21,086 nt of DNA from Oscillospiraceae bacterium (GCA_017458025.1 JAFTGG010000065.1:1-21086); one strand, 5' to 3'. Shown: positions 1 through 6,763, numbered from the stretch's first letter. Made by a program: numbers and translations. The notes: generated by a model not told the origin, from the letters alone.

Positions 1-653
1 CAGGAGCGGAAGACCGCACGTATGGCTTCATAGAGCTGGACCTTCGGATCGGAGGGGAAATCGCTGCCGAGCTGCTTCTTGTACTCGGCCTTGAACTGCT
101 CGGCGAGCTCCTTGAGGTCGGCGGCGGTCAGCTCGACGTCGTAGGTCACGCCGCGCTTTTCCTTCATCTCGTCGATGAGCTTCTCAAAGTACTTTTTGCC
201 GACCTCCATGACGACGTCGGAGAACATCTGGATAAAGCGGCGGTAGGAGTCGTAGACGAAGCGCTCGAACTCCGGCGTGGGGTTGGCTTTGATCATCGCG
301 GCGACGACCTCGTCGTTGAGGCCCAGATTCAGAATGGTATCCATCATGCCGGGCATCGACGCGCGCGCGCCGGAGCGGACGGAGACCAGCAGCGGGTTCT
401 GCAGGTCGCCGAACTTCTTGCCGTTGAGCTTCTCGATCTTGTCGACGTACTCCATGATCTCCGCCATGATCTCGTCGTTGATGTGGCGGCCGTCCTCGTA
501 ATACTGCGTGCAGGCCTCGGTCGTGATCGTGAAGCCCTGCGGGACGGGCAGGCCGATGTTGGTCATCTCGGCCAGGTTCGCGCCCTTGCCGCCCAACAGC
601 TCGCGCATGTTGGCGTTGCCTTCGGTGAACAGGTAGCAATACTTTTTGCTCAT
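1..653 (-). CDS. ppdK: pyruvate, phosphate dikinase, N-terminal part (cut by window edge)
   Basis: The enzyme interconverts pyruvate, ATP and phosphate with phosphoenolpyruvate, AMP and pyrophosphate in the cytosol. About 217 residues are present, beginning MSKKYCYLFTEGNANMRELL and continuing GGKGANLAEMTNIGLPVPQG, which is the signature of the N-terminal nucleotide-binding domain of the PPDK/PEP-synthase family. The segment VSVRSGARASMPGMMDTILN (about residues 90-110) is the PPDK-specific nucleotide-binding stretch. The ATG at 651-653 is preceded by GGAGGAG, which fixes the start. The phosphohistidine and PEP-binding domains lie outside the window. The gene has its own promoter at 709-737 and follows the aldolase gene on the same strand, without a clear terminator between them. 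Family identity is very secure. Confidence 0.95.
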   Translation of the reverse strand, partial: MSKKYCYLFTEGNANMRELLGGKGANLAEMTNIGLPVPQGFTITTEACTQYYEDGRHINDEIMAEIMEYVDKIEKLNGKKFGDLQNPLLVSVRSGARASMPGMMDTILNLGLNDEVVAAMIKANPTPEFERFVYDSYRRFIQMFSDVVMEVGKKYFEKLIDEMKEKRGVTYDVELTAADLKELAEQFKAEYKKQLGSDFPSDPKVQLYEAIRAVFRS

Positions 654-708
654 TTCTTCTCCTCCGAATGTATATTGGTTTGGTACAAATTCTCTCTACA
701 GCCCTACT

Positions 709-737
709 ATTATAAGGTATCTCGCCGCAACTTGCAA
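709..737 (-). promoter_or_regulatory. ppdK promoter
   Basis: Read on the minus strand, a -35 TTGCAA (732-737) is followed after exactly 17 bases by a perfect -10 TATAAT (709-714). The predicted start lies near 702, giving a leader of about 50 bases before the ppdK ATG. This is a housekeeping-sigma type promoter by sequence only. Confidence 0.7.
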
Positions 738-765
738 GAAGTTCTTCGTAAAAAGCGCAAGTTTT

Positions 766-1791
766 TTATAAAAATGCAAGAAGCGCGTCAACGTCCTCCG
801 CTTTTGTCGCCCAACTGGTGGCAAAACGGATCACGGTGCGCCCGTCCGGAAGCTTTTCCCAGAAGCCGTAGGCGACCGCGCCCTCCAATTTTGCAAGAAG
901 CGCGTCATCGGCCGCGATAAACTGCTGGTTCGTCGGCGAGTCGATGTACAGCTCGCGGCCCTTTGCGAGCAGCCCCGCCTTGAGCCTTTCCGCCATCTCG
1001 ACCGCGTGCGCGCCGAGCTGCTCGTACAGCCCGCCGGTGAACAGCACGTCGAACTGCAAGCCCGCGGCCCAGCCTTTCGCGAGCAGCGCGCCGTGCTGCT
1101 TGAGCCGCGACAGGAAGCGTTCTGGCAGGTTGCGCTTCGTGAACACCAGCGCCTCGCCGATGAGCGCGCCGCACTTCGTGCCGCCGATGTAAAACGCGTC
1201 GACGCACCGCGCGAGCACCGGCAGCGTCACGTCCGTCCCGCGCGCCGCGAGGCCGTAGGCGAGCCGCGCGCCGTCGGCGTAGATCGGGATACGGTACTCG
1301 CCGCAAACGTCCGCGAGCGCCTCCAGCTCCGCCTTGGTGTAGAGCGTGCCGTACTCGGTGGGGTGTGAAATATAGAGCATGCCGGGCTTGACGATGTGCT
1401 CGCGGTTCGCGTCGCTCTCGTACGCCTTGAGCAGCGCGCGCAGCTCGGCGGCGTCGACCTTGCCGAGGTGCTGCGGCAGGGTCAGCACCTTGTGCCCGCT
1501 CCACTCGATCGCGCCCGCCTCGTGCGTCGCGACGTGCCCCGTCTCGGCGGCGACGACGCCCTCCCACGGCGTCAGCAGCGCGTCGACGGCGACCTGATTC
1601 GTCTGTGTGCCGCCGGTGAGGAAGCGCACCTCCGCGTCCGGACATTCGCAGGCGGCGCGGATCTTCTCCGCCGCGCTTTCGCAGTATCGGTCGCTGCCGT
1701 AGCCCGTCAGGTGCTCGCCGTTTGTTTCGAGGAACCGGCGGAAGATCGCCTCGTGCCCGCTTTCCATGTAATCACTTGCAAAATACAACAT
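766..1791 (-). CDS. ltaE: low-specificity L-threonine aldolase (PLP-dependent)
   Basis: A 341-residue fold-type I PLP enzyme of the threonine aldolase / beta-eliminating lyase family, which cleaves L-threonine or allo-threonine to glycine and acetaldehyde. Visible signatures are FLTGGTQTNQ (57-66, phosphate-binding turn), GHVATHEAGA (85-94, with the His that stacks on PLP), YADGARLAYG (171-180, Asp pairing with the pyridine nitrogen) and YIGGTKCGAL (201-210), where K206 is the expected Schiff-base lysine. Length matches the family. The ATG at 1791 is preceded by GGAGGG at a normal distance. It is transcribed away from rpsF from a promoter that overlaps the rpsF promoter. The stereochemical preference (L or L-allo) cannot be read from the sequence. 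Confidence 0.92.
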   Translation of the reverse strand: MLYFASDYMESGHEAIFRRFLETNGEHLTGYGSDRYCESAAEKIRAACECPDAEVRFLTGGTQTNQVAVDALLTPWEGVVAAETGHVATHEAGAIEWSGHKVLTLPQHLGKVDAAELRALLKAYESDANREHIVKPGMLYISHPTEYGTLYTKAELEALADVCGEYRIPIYADGARLAYGLAARGTDVTLPVLARCVDAFYIGGTKCGALIGEALVFTKRNLPERFLSRLKQHGALLAKGWAAGLQFDVLFTGGLYEQLGAHAVEMAERLKAGLLAKGRELYIDSPTNQQFIAADDALLAKLEGAVAYGFWEKLPDGRTVIRFATSWATKAEDVDALLAFL

Positions 1792-1817
1792 ATTGTGCCC
1801 TCCGAAAAAGTCGCAAA

Positions 1818-1837
1818 CAAGCGGAAATTTCCGCTTG
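1818..1837. promoter_or_regulatory. 20-bp perfect palindrome, candidate operator
   Basis: The sequence from 1818 to 1837 is a perfect palindrome with half-site CAAGCGGAAA. Its right end covers the first three bases (TTG) of the rpsF -35, and it lies just downstream of the predicted ltaE start. It could be an operator acting on both genes, or a hairpin in the ltaE leader. No regulator gene lies nearby. Confidence 0.45.
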
Positions 1838-1862
1838 ACATCGCAAATTCTTTTTATATAAT
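1835..1862 (+). promoter_or_regulatory. rpsF-ssb-rpsR operon promoter
   Basis: A perfect -35 TTGACA (1835-1840), a 16-base spacer and a perfect -10 TATAAT (1857-1862) stand about 80 bases before rpsF. The predicted start is near 1869. The roughly 75-base leader contains a GCTTG/CAAGC hairpin near its 5' end; I do not see a convincing S6:S18 autoregulatory motif in it. Confidence 0.8.
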
Positions 1863-1886
1863 AATAGGGCTTGTTTCATATTGCAA
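1858..1886 (-). promoter_or_regulatory. ltaE promoter, overlapping the rpsF -10
   Basis: On the minus strand a -35 TTGCAA (1881-1886), a 17-base spacer and a -10 TATTAT (1858-1863) precede ltaE by about 70 bases. The -10 occupies almost the same bases as the rpsF -10 (1857-1862) on the other strand, so RNA polymerase could occupy only one promoter at a time. Confidence 0.6.
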
Positions 1887-1943
1887 GCATATCCTTGCTC
1901 ACACTTTCAGATGTGGGCCAAAGTCCAAAAGGAGGTGCAACAC

Positions 1944-2240
1944 ATGGCAAAAGTCACTGCCAACTATGAGGTCGTGTTCATCATCGACCCGGCACAGGGC
2001 GAGGAAGGCGTCGCGGCGCTGACCGAGAAGTTCAAGACCCTGGTCGAGCAGAACGCGAGCGAGGTCGTGGTTGACGATTGGGGCCAGCGCAAGCTCGCCT
2101 ACGCGATCAACTACATCACGGAAGGCCACTATGTCCTGATCTCGTTCACGAGCGCGCCCGAGTTCCCCAGAGAGCTGGATCGTATCCTCGGCATCACCGA
2201 CGGTATTATCCGCTCCATGATCGTCTGCAAGGACGAATAA
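1944..2240 (+). CDS. rpsF: 30S ribosomal protein S6
   Basis: A 98-residue S6 protein of the small ribosomal subunit platform, where it pairs with S18. The start YEVVFIIDP, the middle WGQRKLAYAINYITEGHYVL and the end LGITDGIIRSMIVCKDE are typical of S6, and the length is normal. Several upstream in-frame codons exist, but the ATG at 1944 is placed by the GGAGG at 1931-1935 and gives the canonical N-terminus MAKVTANYE. It is the first gene of the conserved bacterial operon rpsF-ssb-rpsR; ssb begins 13 bases after its stop. Confidence 0.97.
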   Translation: MAKVTANYEVVFIIDPAQGEEGVAALTEKFKTLVEQNASEVVVDDWGQRKLAYAINYITEGHYVLISFTSAPEFPRELDRILGITDGIIRSMIVCKDE

Positions 2241-2253
2241 GGGAGGCCGCTCA

Positions 2254-2700
2254 ATGCTCAATCACATCGTCATCATGGGCCGCCTGACCCGCGATCCCGA
2301 GCTGCGCCGCACGCAGAGCGGCACCGCCGTGTGCACGATCACGCTCGCGGTGGATCGGGATTTTCAATCGAGGGACGGCGGCGAAAAGCAGGCGGACTTC
2401 ATCGACGTGGTCGCCTGGGACCAGCGCGCCGAGTTCGTCGCCAAGTATCTCGGAAAAGGCCGGCTGGTGGTTGCCGAGGGCAGCCTGCAGTCGCGCAAGT
2501 GGACGGATAAGAACGGCCAGAACCGGACGTCGTGGGAAGTGCGCGCGAGCAATTTCTACTTCGCGGACTCCCGCCGCGACAATCAGGGCGGCGGAAACGA
2601 TTATACCGCTCCGTCCTACGGCTCTCCGGCGGAGAGCTACACCGCCCCCGCTGGCGGCGGCTTCGCCGAGATCGAAGAGGACGGCGAGCTGCCGTTCTGA
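2254..2700 (+). CDS. ssb: single-stranded DNA-binding protein
   Basis: A 148-residue SSB that coats single-stranded DNA in replication, repair and recombination. Residues 1-105 form the OB fold, with MLNHIVIMGRLTRDPELRRT at the start and the conserved FIDVVAWDQRAEFVAKYLGKG in the middle. A Gly/Ser/Tyr-rich linker follows, ending in the acidic tip DGELPF. This tip corresponds to the DDDIPF-type peptide that recruits SSB partner proteins. GGGAGG lies just before the ATG. Its place between rpsF and rpsR is the classic Bacillota arrangement and identifies it as the main housekeeping SSB. Confidence 0.97.
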   Translation: MLNHIVIMGRLTRDPELRRTQSGTAVCTITLAVDRDFQSRDGGEKQADFIDVVAWDQRAEFVAKYLGKGRLVVAEGSLQSRKWTDKNGQNRTSWEVRASNFYFADSRRDNQGGGNDYTAPSYGSPAESYTAPAGGGFAEIEEDGELPF

Positions 2701-2729
2701 CAAATATTGAATGAAGGAGGAACACCCTC

Positions 2730-2987
2730 ATGGCTATGGAACACGAAAACAGAGCCCCCCGCGCCGGCGGCCCGAACCGCAAGCGCAGGAAGGTCTGCCA
2801 ATTCTGCGTCGATAAGACCGAACAGATCGACTACAAAGACGCCGCGAAGCTGCGCCGTTACATTTCGGAGCGCTCCAAGATCCTGCCCCGCCGCACGACC
2901 GGCACCTGCGCGATGCATCAGCGCCAGCTGACCACCGCCATCAAGCGCGCGCGTCAGATCGCTCTGCTCCCGTTCGTCACGGAGTAA
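2730..2987 (+). CDS. rpsR: 30S ribosomal protein S18, zinc-ribbon type
   Basis: An 85-residue S18. The core KVCQFC (21-26), [20 protein letters not shown] (33-52) and [15 protein letters not shown] is diagnostic. C23, C26, C60 and H63 form a CxxC...CxxH set, so this is the metal-binding (C+) form of S18. Some bacteria carry a cysteine-free paralogue used under zinc starvation; none is seen here. The ATG at 2730 has AGGAGG nine bases upstream; a second ATG six bases later is less well spaced. It is the last gene of the operon, followed by a strong terminator. Confidence 0.97.
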   Translation: MAMEHENRAPRAGGPNRKRRKVCQFCVDKTEQIDYKDAAKLRRYISERSKILPRRTTGTCAMHQRQLTTAIKRARQIALLPFVTE

Positions 2988-3000
2988 GGCAACTATGCTG

Positions 3001-3030
3001 AAAAGACCGCCGAAAGGCGGTCTTTTTCGT
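3001..3030 (+). terminator. rpsR operon terminator
   Basis: An 11-bp stem (3001-3011 with 3016-3026) is closed by a GAAA tetraloop and runs into a T tract. It sits 13 bases after the rpsR stop and ends the ribosomal operon. Confidence 0.93.
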
Positions 3031-3100
3031 TGCCGATTGCGCCGGTTGGGCTTTGCAGGGTATTCCGCCTGCGGCGTCAAATTTTGTCGAAAGATTTTTG

Positions 3101-3129
3101 TTGCGAAAATTGCCGGTTTATGCTACAGT
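3101..3129 (+). promoter_or_regulatory. promoter of the hairpin RNA and the downstream small gene
   Basis: A -35 TTGCGA (3101-3106), a 17-base spacer and an extended -10 TGCTACAGT (3121-3129) are present. The predicted start, about 3136, coincides with the first paired base of the long hairpin that follows. Confidence 0.6.
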
Positions 3130-3135
3130 GATTGT

Positions 3136-3304
3136 GCCAGACAACTTCATAATACCGTCATTTTTATGCACAAGGTGTGCGTTTTTGTCTTTTGGTAAAA
3201 ACGCATGCTCTAATTCAGCATACCTTGTGCATGACTGAAGTTGTCTGGCGGCATAGAGCCTCTGCGTTTTTCGGTGCGCGGCTTTATGCCGCGCACTTTT
3301 TATT
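3136..3304 (+). ncRNA. candidate structured RNA (long hairpin plus terminator/antiterminator)
   Basis: I do not recognise this RNA. The outer stem is 14 bp and perfect (3136-3149 with 3236-3249). An asymmetric internal loop (16 and 3 bases) leads to an inner stem of 15 bp with one G-U pair (3166-3180 with 3218-3232), and then an apical stem (3181-3186 with 3197-3202). Downstream, a 9-bp GC-rich hairpin followed by T5 (3274-3301) looks like an intrinsic terminator. Bases 3280-3292 of that terminator can instead pair with 3248-3260 over 13 bp with one G-U. A promoter ends just upstream, and a well-positioned ribosome site for a 93-residue gene follows. It may be a stand-alone small RNA or a leader that controls that gene. 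The closing-stem and bubble shape recalls 6S RNA, but the hairpin is shorter than typical 6S RNA. Confidence 0.55.
3274..3304 (+). terminator. terminator between hairpin RNA and small gene (possible attenuator)
   Basis: The stem GTGCGCGGC (3274-3282) pairs with 3288-3296, with loop TTTAT, and is followed by TTTTTATT. It ends only about 10 bases before the Shine-Dalgarno of the next gene, as expected of an attenuator or of an RNA gene terminator. Confidence 0.75.
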
Positions 3305-3320
3305 AATAGGAGGCAACGTG

Positions 3321-3602
3321 ATGCAACTGTACAAAAAGTTATACTTTGGGTTGTTCGGAAAAGTTGAGGACGCGGTCATACTGCTGGACGATGGAAATGT
3401 ATGGGAAGCAAAGAGGAAGCTTCTTGACGCGCTGGAGGCCGCGGAAAATGCATACATAGAAGCCGACGAAGAACCAACGGAGGAAATCGCGCTGACCGAG
3501 CTGGCGGCACAGATGCGCAAAGCGGTCGGCAGATTGAGCAGCGACGAACGAAAATCGCTTGGTCGCTTCGCAGAGCAAAACCCCAATTTCGTTTCGGAAT
3601 AG
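3321..3602 (+). CDS. small hypothetical protein, 93 aa
   Basis: Not recognised with confidence. The protein starts MQLYKKLYFGLFGKVEDAVI, is highly charged and predicted largely helical, and contains an acidic stretch EADEEPTEE near residue 50. It has no signal peptide, membrane segment or metal motif. The layout (a YxxLF-like start, then a helix rich in AKRKLLDALEAAENAY) resembles small uncharacterised clostridial proteins of about 90 residues, but that is memory of a pattern and not a match. The ATG at 3321 has AGGAGG seven bases upstream. Its GC content is visibly lower than that of the neighbouring genes, so recent acquisition is possible. Expression may depend on the structured leader at 3136-3304. 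Confidence 0.75.
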   Translation: MQLYKKLYFGLFGKVEDAVILLDDGNVWEAKRKLLDALEAAENAYIEADEEPTEEIALTELAAQMRKAVGRLSSDERKSLGRFAEQNPNFVSE

Positions 3603-3629
3603 CGTACCGGTAACGAAAAAACATGCATA

Positions 3630-3661
3630 AAAAATCCCACGGCATAACCGTGGGATTTTTT
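3630..3661. terminator. bidirectional terminator between small gene and EF-G paralogue
   Basis: A 13-bp perfect stem (3630-3642 with 3648-3660) with loop CATAA has A and T tracts on its two flanks. It can therefore serve both the plus-strand small gene and the convergent minus-strand EF-G-like gene. Confidence 0.92.
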
Positions 3662-3681
3662 GCACATATAACAGTCGCGGC

Positions 3682-5715
3682 TTATTCCGCCTCTTGCAGC
3701 GCCTTCGCCGCGGCGATGGCCTTTTCCTGCGCGTCGGCCGGGCACTGCTCGTAGCGCACGAAGTGCATCACGAACGAGCCGCGGGACTGCGTCATGGAGC
3801 GCAGGTCGATCGCGTAGCTCATCAGCTCCGCCTCGGGGCACTCCGCCTCGATGACCTGCTCGCCGTCGCCGGTCGGGTTCATGCCCATGACGCGGCCGCG
3901 GCGCTTGTTGAGGTCGCCGAGGATATCGCCCATGTACTGATCGGGCACGGTGACCTTCAGCTCGCACACCGGCTCCAGCAGGACCGGCGACGCCTCGGGC
4001 ATCGCCGCCTTGTAGGCGAGGTTCGCGGCGGTCTTGAACGCGATTTCGGACGAGTCGACGGGGTGGTAGGAGCCGTCGTACAGCACCGCCTTGAGGTTCA
4101 CCACCGGATAACCGGCGAGCGGGCCGTGCAGGCAGGCCTCGCGCAGGCCCTTTTCGACCGCGGGGAAGAAGTTCTTGGGCACGCTGCCGCCGAAGACCTC
4201 CTCGGCGAACACCATTTCCTCGCTCTCCTCGTTCGGCTCGAAGCGGACCCAGACGTCGCCGAACTGGCCGCTGCCGCCGGTCTGCTTCTTGTGGCGGCCC
4301 TGCTTCTGGACGGTCTTGCGGATGCGCTCGCGATACGCGACGCGCGGGGTGTCGAGCTCGGTGTCGACGCTGAAGCGGGTCTTGAGCTTGCTCACGAGCA
4401 CGTCGATCTGGATATCGCCCGCGCCGGAGACGACGATCTGATGCGTCTCGGCGTTGTTGTTGACGGTGAACGTCGGGTCTTCCTCGTTCAGGCGGTTGAG
4501 GCCGGTGCCCAGCTTATCCTCCTGACCGCGCGTCTTGGGCGCGATGGCGCGGGAGTAGCACGGCTCGGCGAACGCGATCTTCGGCAGGACGACGACGGCT
4601 TTCGGGTCGCAGAGCGTGTCGTTGGTCTTGACGCGGTCCATCTTCGCGATGGCGCCGATGTCGCCGCAGCCGATCTCCTTGGTCTCCTCGTTCTTCTGGC
4701 CCTTGATGACATACAGGCGGCCGAGCTTTTCGGTGTTGCCGGTGGTCGTGTCGTAAAGCGCCATGTCGCCGGTGATCTTGCCGCGCACGACCTTGACAAG
4801 GCTGTATTTGCCGTATTGGTCGGAGATGGTCTTAAACACGATCGCGGCGGTCGCGCCGTTCTCGTCGTAGGCGACCTCGACCTCGTCGCCGCCTTCGGTC
4901 GTCGCCTTCTCGGCGGGCATGTCGGTCGCGATGGGCACGAGATCGAGCACGGTTTCGAGCAGCATCTCGACGCCGAGGCCGCTTAACGCGCTGCCGCAGA
5001 GCACGGGCGCGACGCTGCCGTCGTGCACGCCGATCTTGAGGCCCTTGGCGATCTCGTCGTTGCTCAGCTCCATCGTGTCGAAGAACTTCTCCATCAGCTC
5101 CTCGTCCGCGCCGGCGGCGGCTTCCATCAGCTCCGCGCGGAGCGTCTCCACCTCGTCCTTGACGTCGGCGGGGATCGCGCACGCGGCGGCCTTGCCGCCC
5201 TTGGCCTCATACGCCTTGTTGTGCAGCAGGTCGACGATGGCGGTCACATGGCCCGCGCCGTCCATGACGGGCGCGACGATGGGCGCGACGGCGGTGCCGA
5301 ACTTGCCCTTGAGCGCGTCAAAGCAGTCGTTGTAGTTGCTGTTGTCCTCGTCGGTGCGGTTGATGAAGATGAGGCGCGGCTTCTTGCCGAGCATCTTCCA
5401 CGCGCGCTCGGCGCCGACGGACAGGCCGTCCTTCGCGCCGCACACGAGCACGGCCGCTTCCGCCGCGCGGATGCCGGAGAGCGCCTCGCCGGCGAAGTCG
5501 AAGTTGCCGGGGGCGTCGAGAATATTGACCTTGACGTTCTTATAGGTCGCGGGCGCGGTGGCGAGGGAGATGGAAATACCGCGCTTCTTCTCCTCCGCGT
5601 CATAGTCCAACTGCGCGTTCGCGCCGGTCATGGCGAGCATCGCCTCGGCGAGCGTGGTTTTGCCGCTGCCGCCGTGGCCCAGCAGCACGATATTGCGTAC
5701 GTCTTTTGCACTCAT
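3682..5715 (-). CDS. elongation factor G-like GTPase (EF-G paralogue)
   Basis: A 677-residue translational GTPase with EF-G architecture: G domain, domain II, then the domain III-V region including ADIQIDVLVSKLK-like and DNRRGRVMGM-like segments (here GAGDIQIDVLVSKLK and LNKRRGRVMGMNPTG). The P loop is GHGGSGKTT (13-21), the form found in the EF-G-like paralogue group rather than the AHIDAGKTT of true EF-G. The other G motifs depart further: switch I is short and reads RGISI (45-49), G3 is DAPG (67-70) in place of DTPG, and G4 is NRTD (119-122) in place of NKxD. It is unlikely to be the main translocase and no str operon genes surround it. The function of this paralogue group is poorly known. 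AAGGAG precedes the ATG at 5715. Confidence 0.88.
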   Translation of the reverse strand: MSAKDVRNIVLLGHGGSGKTTLAEAMLAMTGANAQLDYDAEEKKRGISISLATAPATYKNVKVNILDAPGNFDFAGEALSGIRAAEAAVLVCGAKDGLSVGAERAWKMLGKKPRLIFINRTDEDNSNYNDCFDALKGKFGTAVAPIVAPVMDGAGHVTAIVDLLHNKAYEAKGGKAAACAIPADVKDEVETLRAELMEAAAGADEELMEKFFDTMELSNDEIAKGLKIGVHDGSVAPVLCGSALSGLGVEMLLETVLDLVPIATDMPAEKATTEGGDEVEVAYDENGATAAIVFKTISDQYGKYSLVKVVRGKITGDMALYDTTTGNTEKLGRLYVIKGQKNEETKEIGCGDIGAIAKMDRVKTNDTLCDPKAVVVLPKIAFAEPCYSRAIAPKTRGQEDKLGTGLNRLNEEDPTFTVNNNAETHQIVVSGAGDIQIDVLVSKLKTRFSVDTELDTPRVAYRERIRKTVQKQGRHKKQTGGSGQFGDVWVRFEPNEESEEMVFAEEVFGGSVPKNFFPAVEKGLREACLHGPLAGYPVVNLKAVLYDGSYHPVDSSEIAFKTAANLAYKAAMPEASPVLLEPVCELKVTVPDQYMGDILGDLNKRRGRVMGMNPTGDGEQVIEAECPEAELMSYAIDLRSMTQSRGSFVMHFVRYEQCPADAQEKAIAAAKALQEAE

Positions 5716-5736
5716 AGGGTTTGTTCTCCTTTACTG

Positions 5737-5757
5737 TAATTCCCCGTTGGGGAAATT
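5737..5757 (-). promoter_or_regulatory. hairpin in the leader of the EF-G-like gene
   Basis: AATTCCCC and GGGGAAATT form a short hairpin with one bulged base and a three- to four-base loop, about 10 bases upstream of the AAGGAG ribosome site. It is too weak for a terminator and lacks a T tract. A role in mRNA stability is only a guess. Confidence 0.3.
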
Positions 5758-5771
5758 CGCTCAACACATGA

Positions 5772-5800
5772 ATTATATAATAAAAAGCTCTTTAATACAA
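5772..5800 (-). promoter_or_regulatory. promoter of the EF-G-like gene
   Basis: On the minus strand TTGTAT (5795-5800), a 17-base spacer and a perfect TATAAT (5772-5777) precede the gene by about 57 bases in AT-rich DNA. Confidence 0.65.
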
Positions 5801-5837
5801 CTATAAATTTGGCGGTTTTGATGAAAAGTTTTTATCC

Positions 5838-6731
5838 TCACAGCAGCATCTCGATGCCGTTTTCCTCAATCGAGATCTCAATCTTCGGCGCGCCGGGGAC
5901 GAACTCGCCGTCGAGCGTCCACGGGATATTCTCCTCCGTCTCCGCCGTGACGTGCTTAACGTGGCGGAAGATGAGCCCCTCGCTGTCGCCGTACTCCTGA
6001 TACATCAGCGCGCGGGTCAGCGCCTGGAGCTGCACGCCGGTCGTCGGCACCGGCACGAGCAGCAGCTCGAACACGCCGTCGTCAAAGCTCACGTCCTCCG
6101 GCGAGAGCTTCATCATGCCGGCGATAGACGTCGAATTGCTGACCGCGCCGAACAGGTACTCCCCGTCGAACACCTCGCCGTCCGCGGTCAGCTTCATCCT
6201 GTAAGGGCGCAGCGTGTCGAGATCGCGCACGCCCTCCAAAATGTAGGCAAAGTGCCCGAACACGTTCTTCACGTCCTGCGGCACGCTATAGCTCGCCTTG
6301 GTGAACGCGCCGAAGGAGGCGACGTACACAAAGTGCCGCCGGCCGAACCTGCCCACGTCCAGCGCGCGCGGGCGCAGGCGCATGGCGCTCTGCGCGGCGA
6401 CGGCGGGCTCCGGCGAGATGCTCAGGCTCGCCGCGAAGTCGTTGGTGCTGCCGCCGGGCAGGTAACTCACCTGCGGGCGCGACTCGGCGGGAAGGCGCAT
6501 CTGGCCGTTGACCGTCTCGTTGAGCGTGCCGTCGCCGCCGTGGCAGACGACGAGGTCGAACTCCGCGCCGAGCCGTTCGGCGATGCGCGTCGCGTCGCCG
6601 CGGCGGCGGGTATTGTGAATGGAGATGAGATAGCCCGCCTCGGAATAGACCGCCGCCGCGTCGAACAGCGGCGCGCGGGACTTGGTCTTGCCCGCGCGGG
6701 GATTGACGATGAAAAGCAGCTTTTTGCTCAT
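5838..6731 (-). CDS. diacylglycerol kinase-family lipid kinase
   Basis: A 297-residue member of the DagK / YegS / BmrU lipid kinase family, which phosphorylates diacylglycerol or related lipids at the membrane using ATP. The catalytic N-terminal domain shows FIVNPRAGK (7-15), CHGGDGTLNETVNG (63-76, the nucleotide-binding glycine loop) and PGGSTNDFA (92-100; most homologues have PGGTTNDFA). The C-terminal beta-sandwich domain ends with WTLDGEF, the usual LDGE motif. AGGAGG precedes the ATG at 6731. In Bacillota a soluble member of this family recycles diacylglycerol released during lipoteichoic acid synthesis, which is a plausible role here. The lipid substrate cannot be determined from sequence. 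There is no clear terminator before the EF-G-like gene downstream. Confidence 0.9.
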   Translation of the reverse strand: MSKKLLFIVNPRAGKTKSRAPLFDAAAVYSEAGYLISIHNTRRRGDATRIAERLGAEFDLVVCHGGDGTLNETVNGQMRLPAESRPQVSYLPGGSTNDFAASLSISPEPAVAAQSAMRLRPRALDVGRFGRRHFVYVASFGAFTKASYSVPQDVKNVFGHFAYILEGVRDLDTLRPYRMKLTADGEVFDGEYLFGAVSNSTSIAGMMKLSPEDVSFDDGVFELLLVPVPTTGVQLQALTRALMYQEYGDSEGLIFRHVKHVTAETEENIPWTLDGEFVPGAPKIEISIEENGIEMLL

Positions 6732-6763
6732 ACCGCCGCCTCCTGTTAAAATCGTGTCTGGTT

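Noticed and set aside
905..1645. Long open frame on the minus strand inside the threonine aldolase gene, and similar long frames inside the EF-G-like, coaBC, ftsH and pfp genes
   Set aside because: They are out-of-frame shadows caused by GC-rich codons, with Arg/Ala/Pro-rich products, no ribosome sites and no known motifs. The frame chosen for each gene has clear family motifs.
1869..1943. Possible S6:S18 autoregulatory RNA in the rpsF leader
   Set aside because: A GCTTG/CAAGC hairpin is present, but I could not find the conserved CCG-bearing internal loop expected of that leader, so no claim is made.
3053..3238. Small plus-strand open frames (61-67 codons) across 2995-3238
   Set aside because: They run through the terminator and the hairpin RNA, have no ribosome sites and no plausible products.
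3136..3249. 6S RNA
   Set aside because: The closing stem, internal bubble and apical stem recall 6S RNA, but the hairpin is only about 114 bases, the bubble is strongly one-sided, and a terminator/antiterminator pair follows. Kept as an unclassified RNA.
3136..3249. Miniature transposon read from the long inverted repeat
   Set aside because: The 14-bp ends are perfect, but no target duplication flanks them, and the left end coincides with a predicted transcription start. An RNA gene explains it better.
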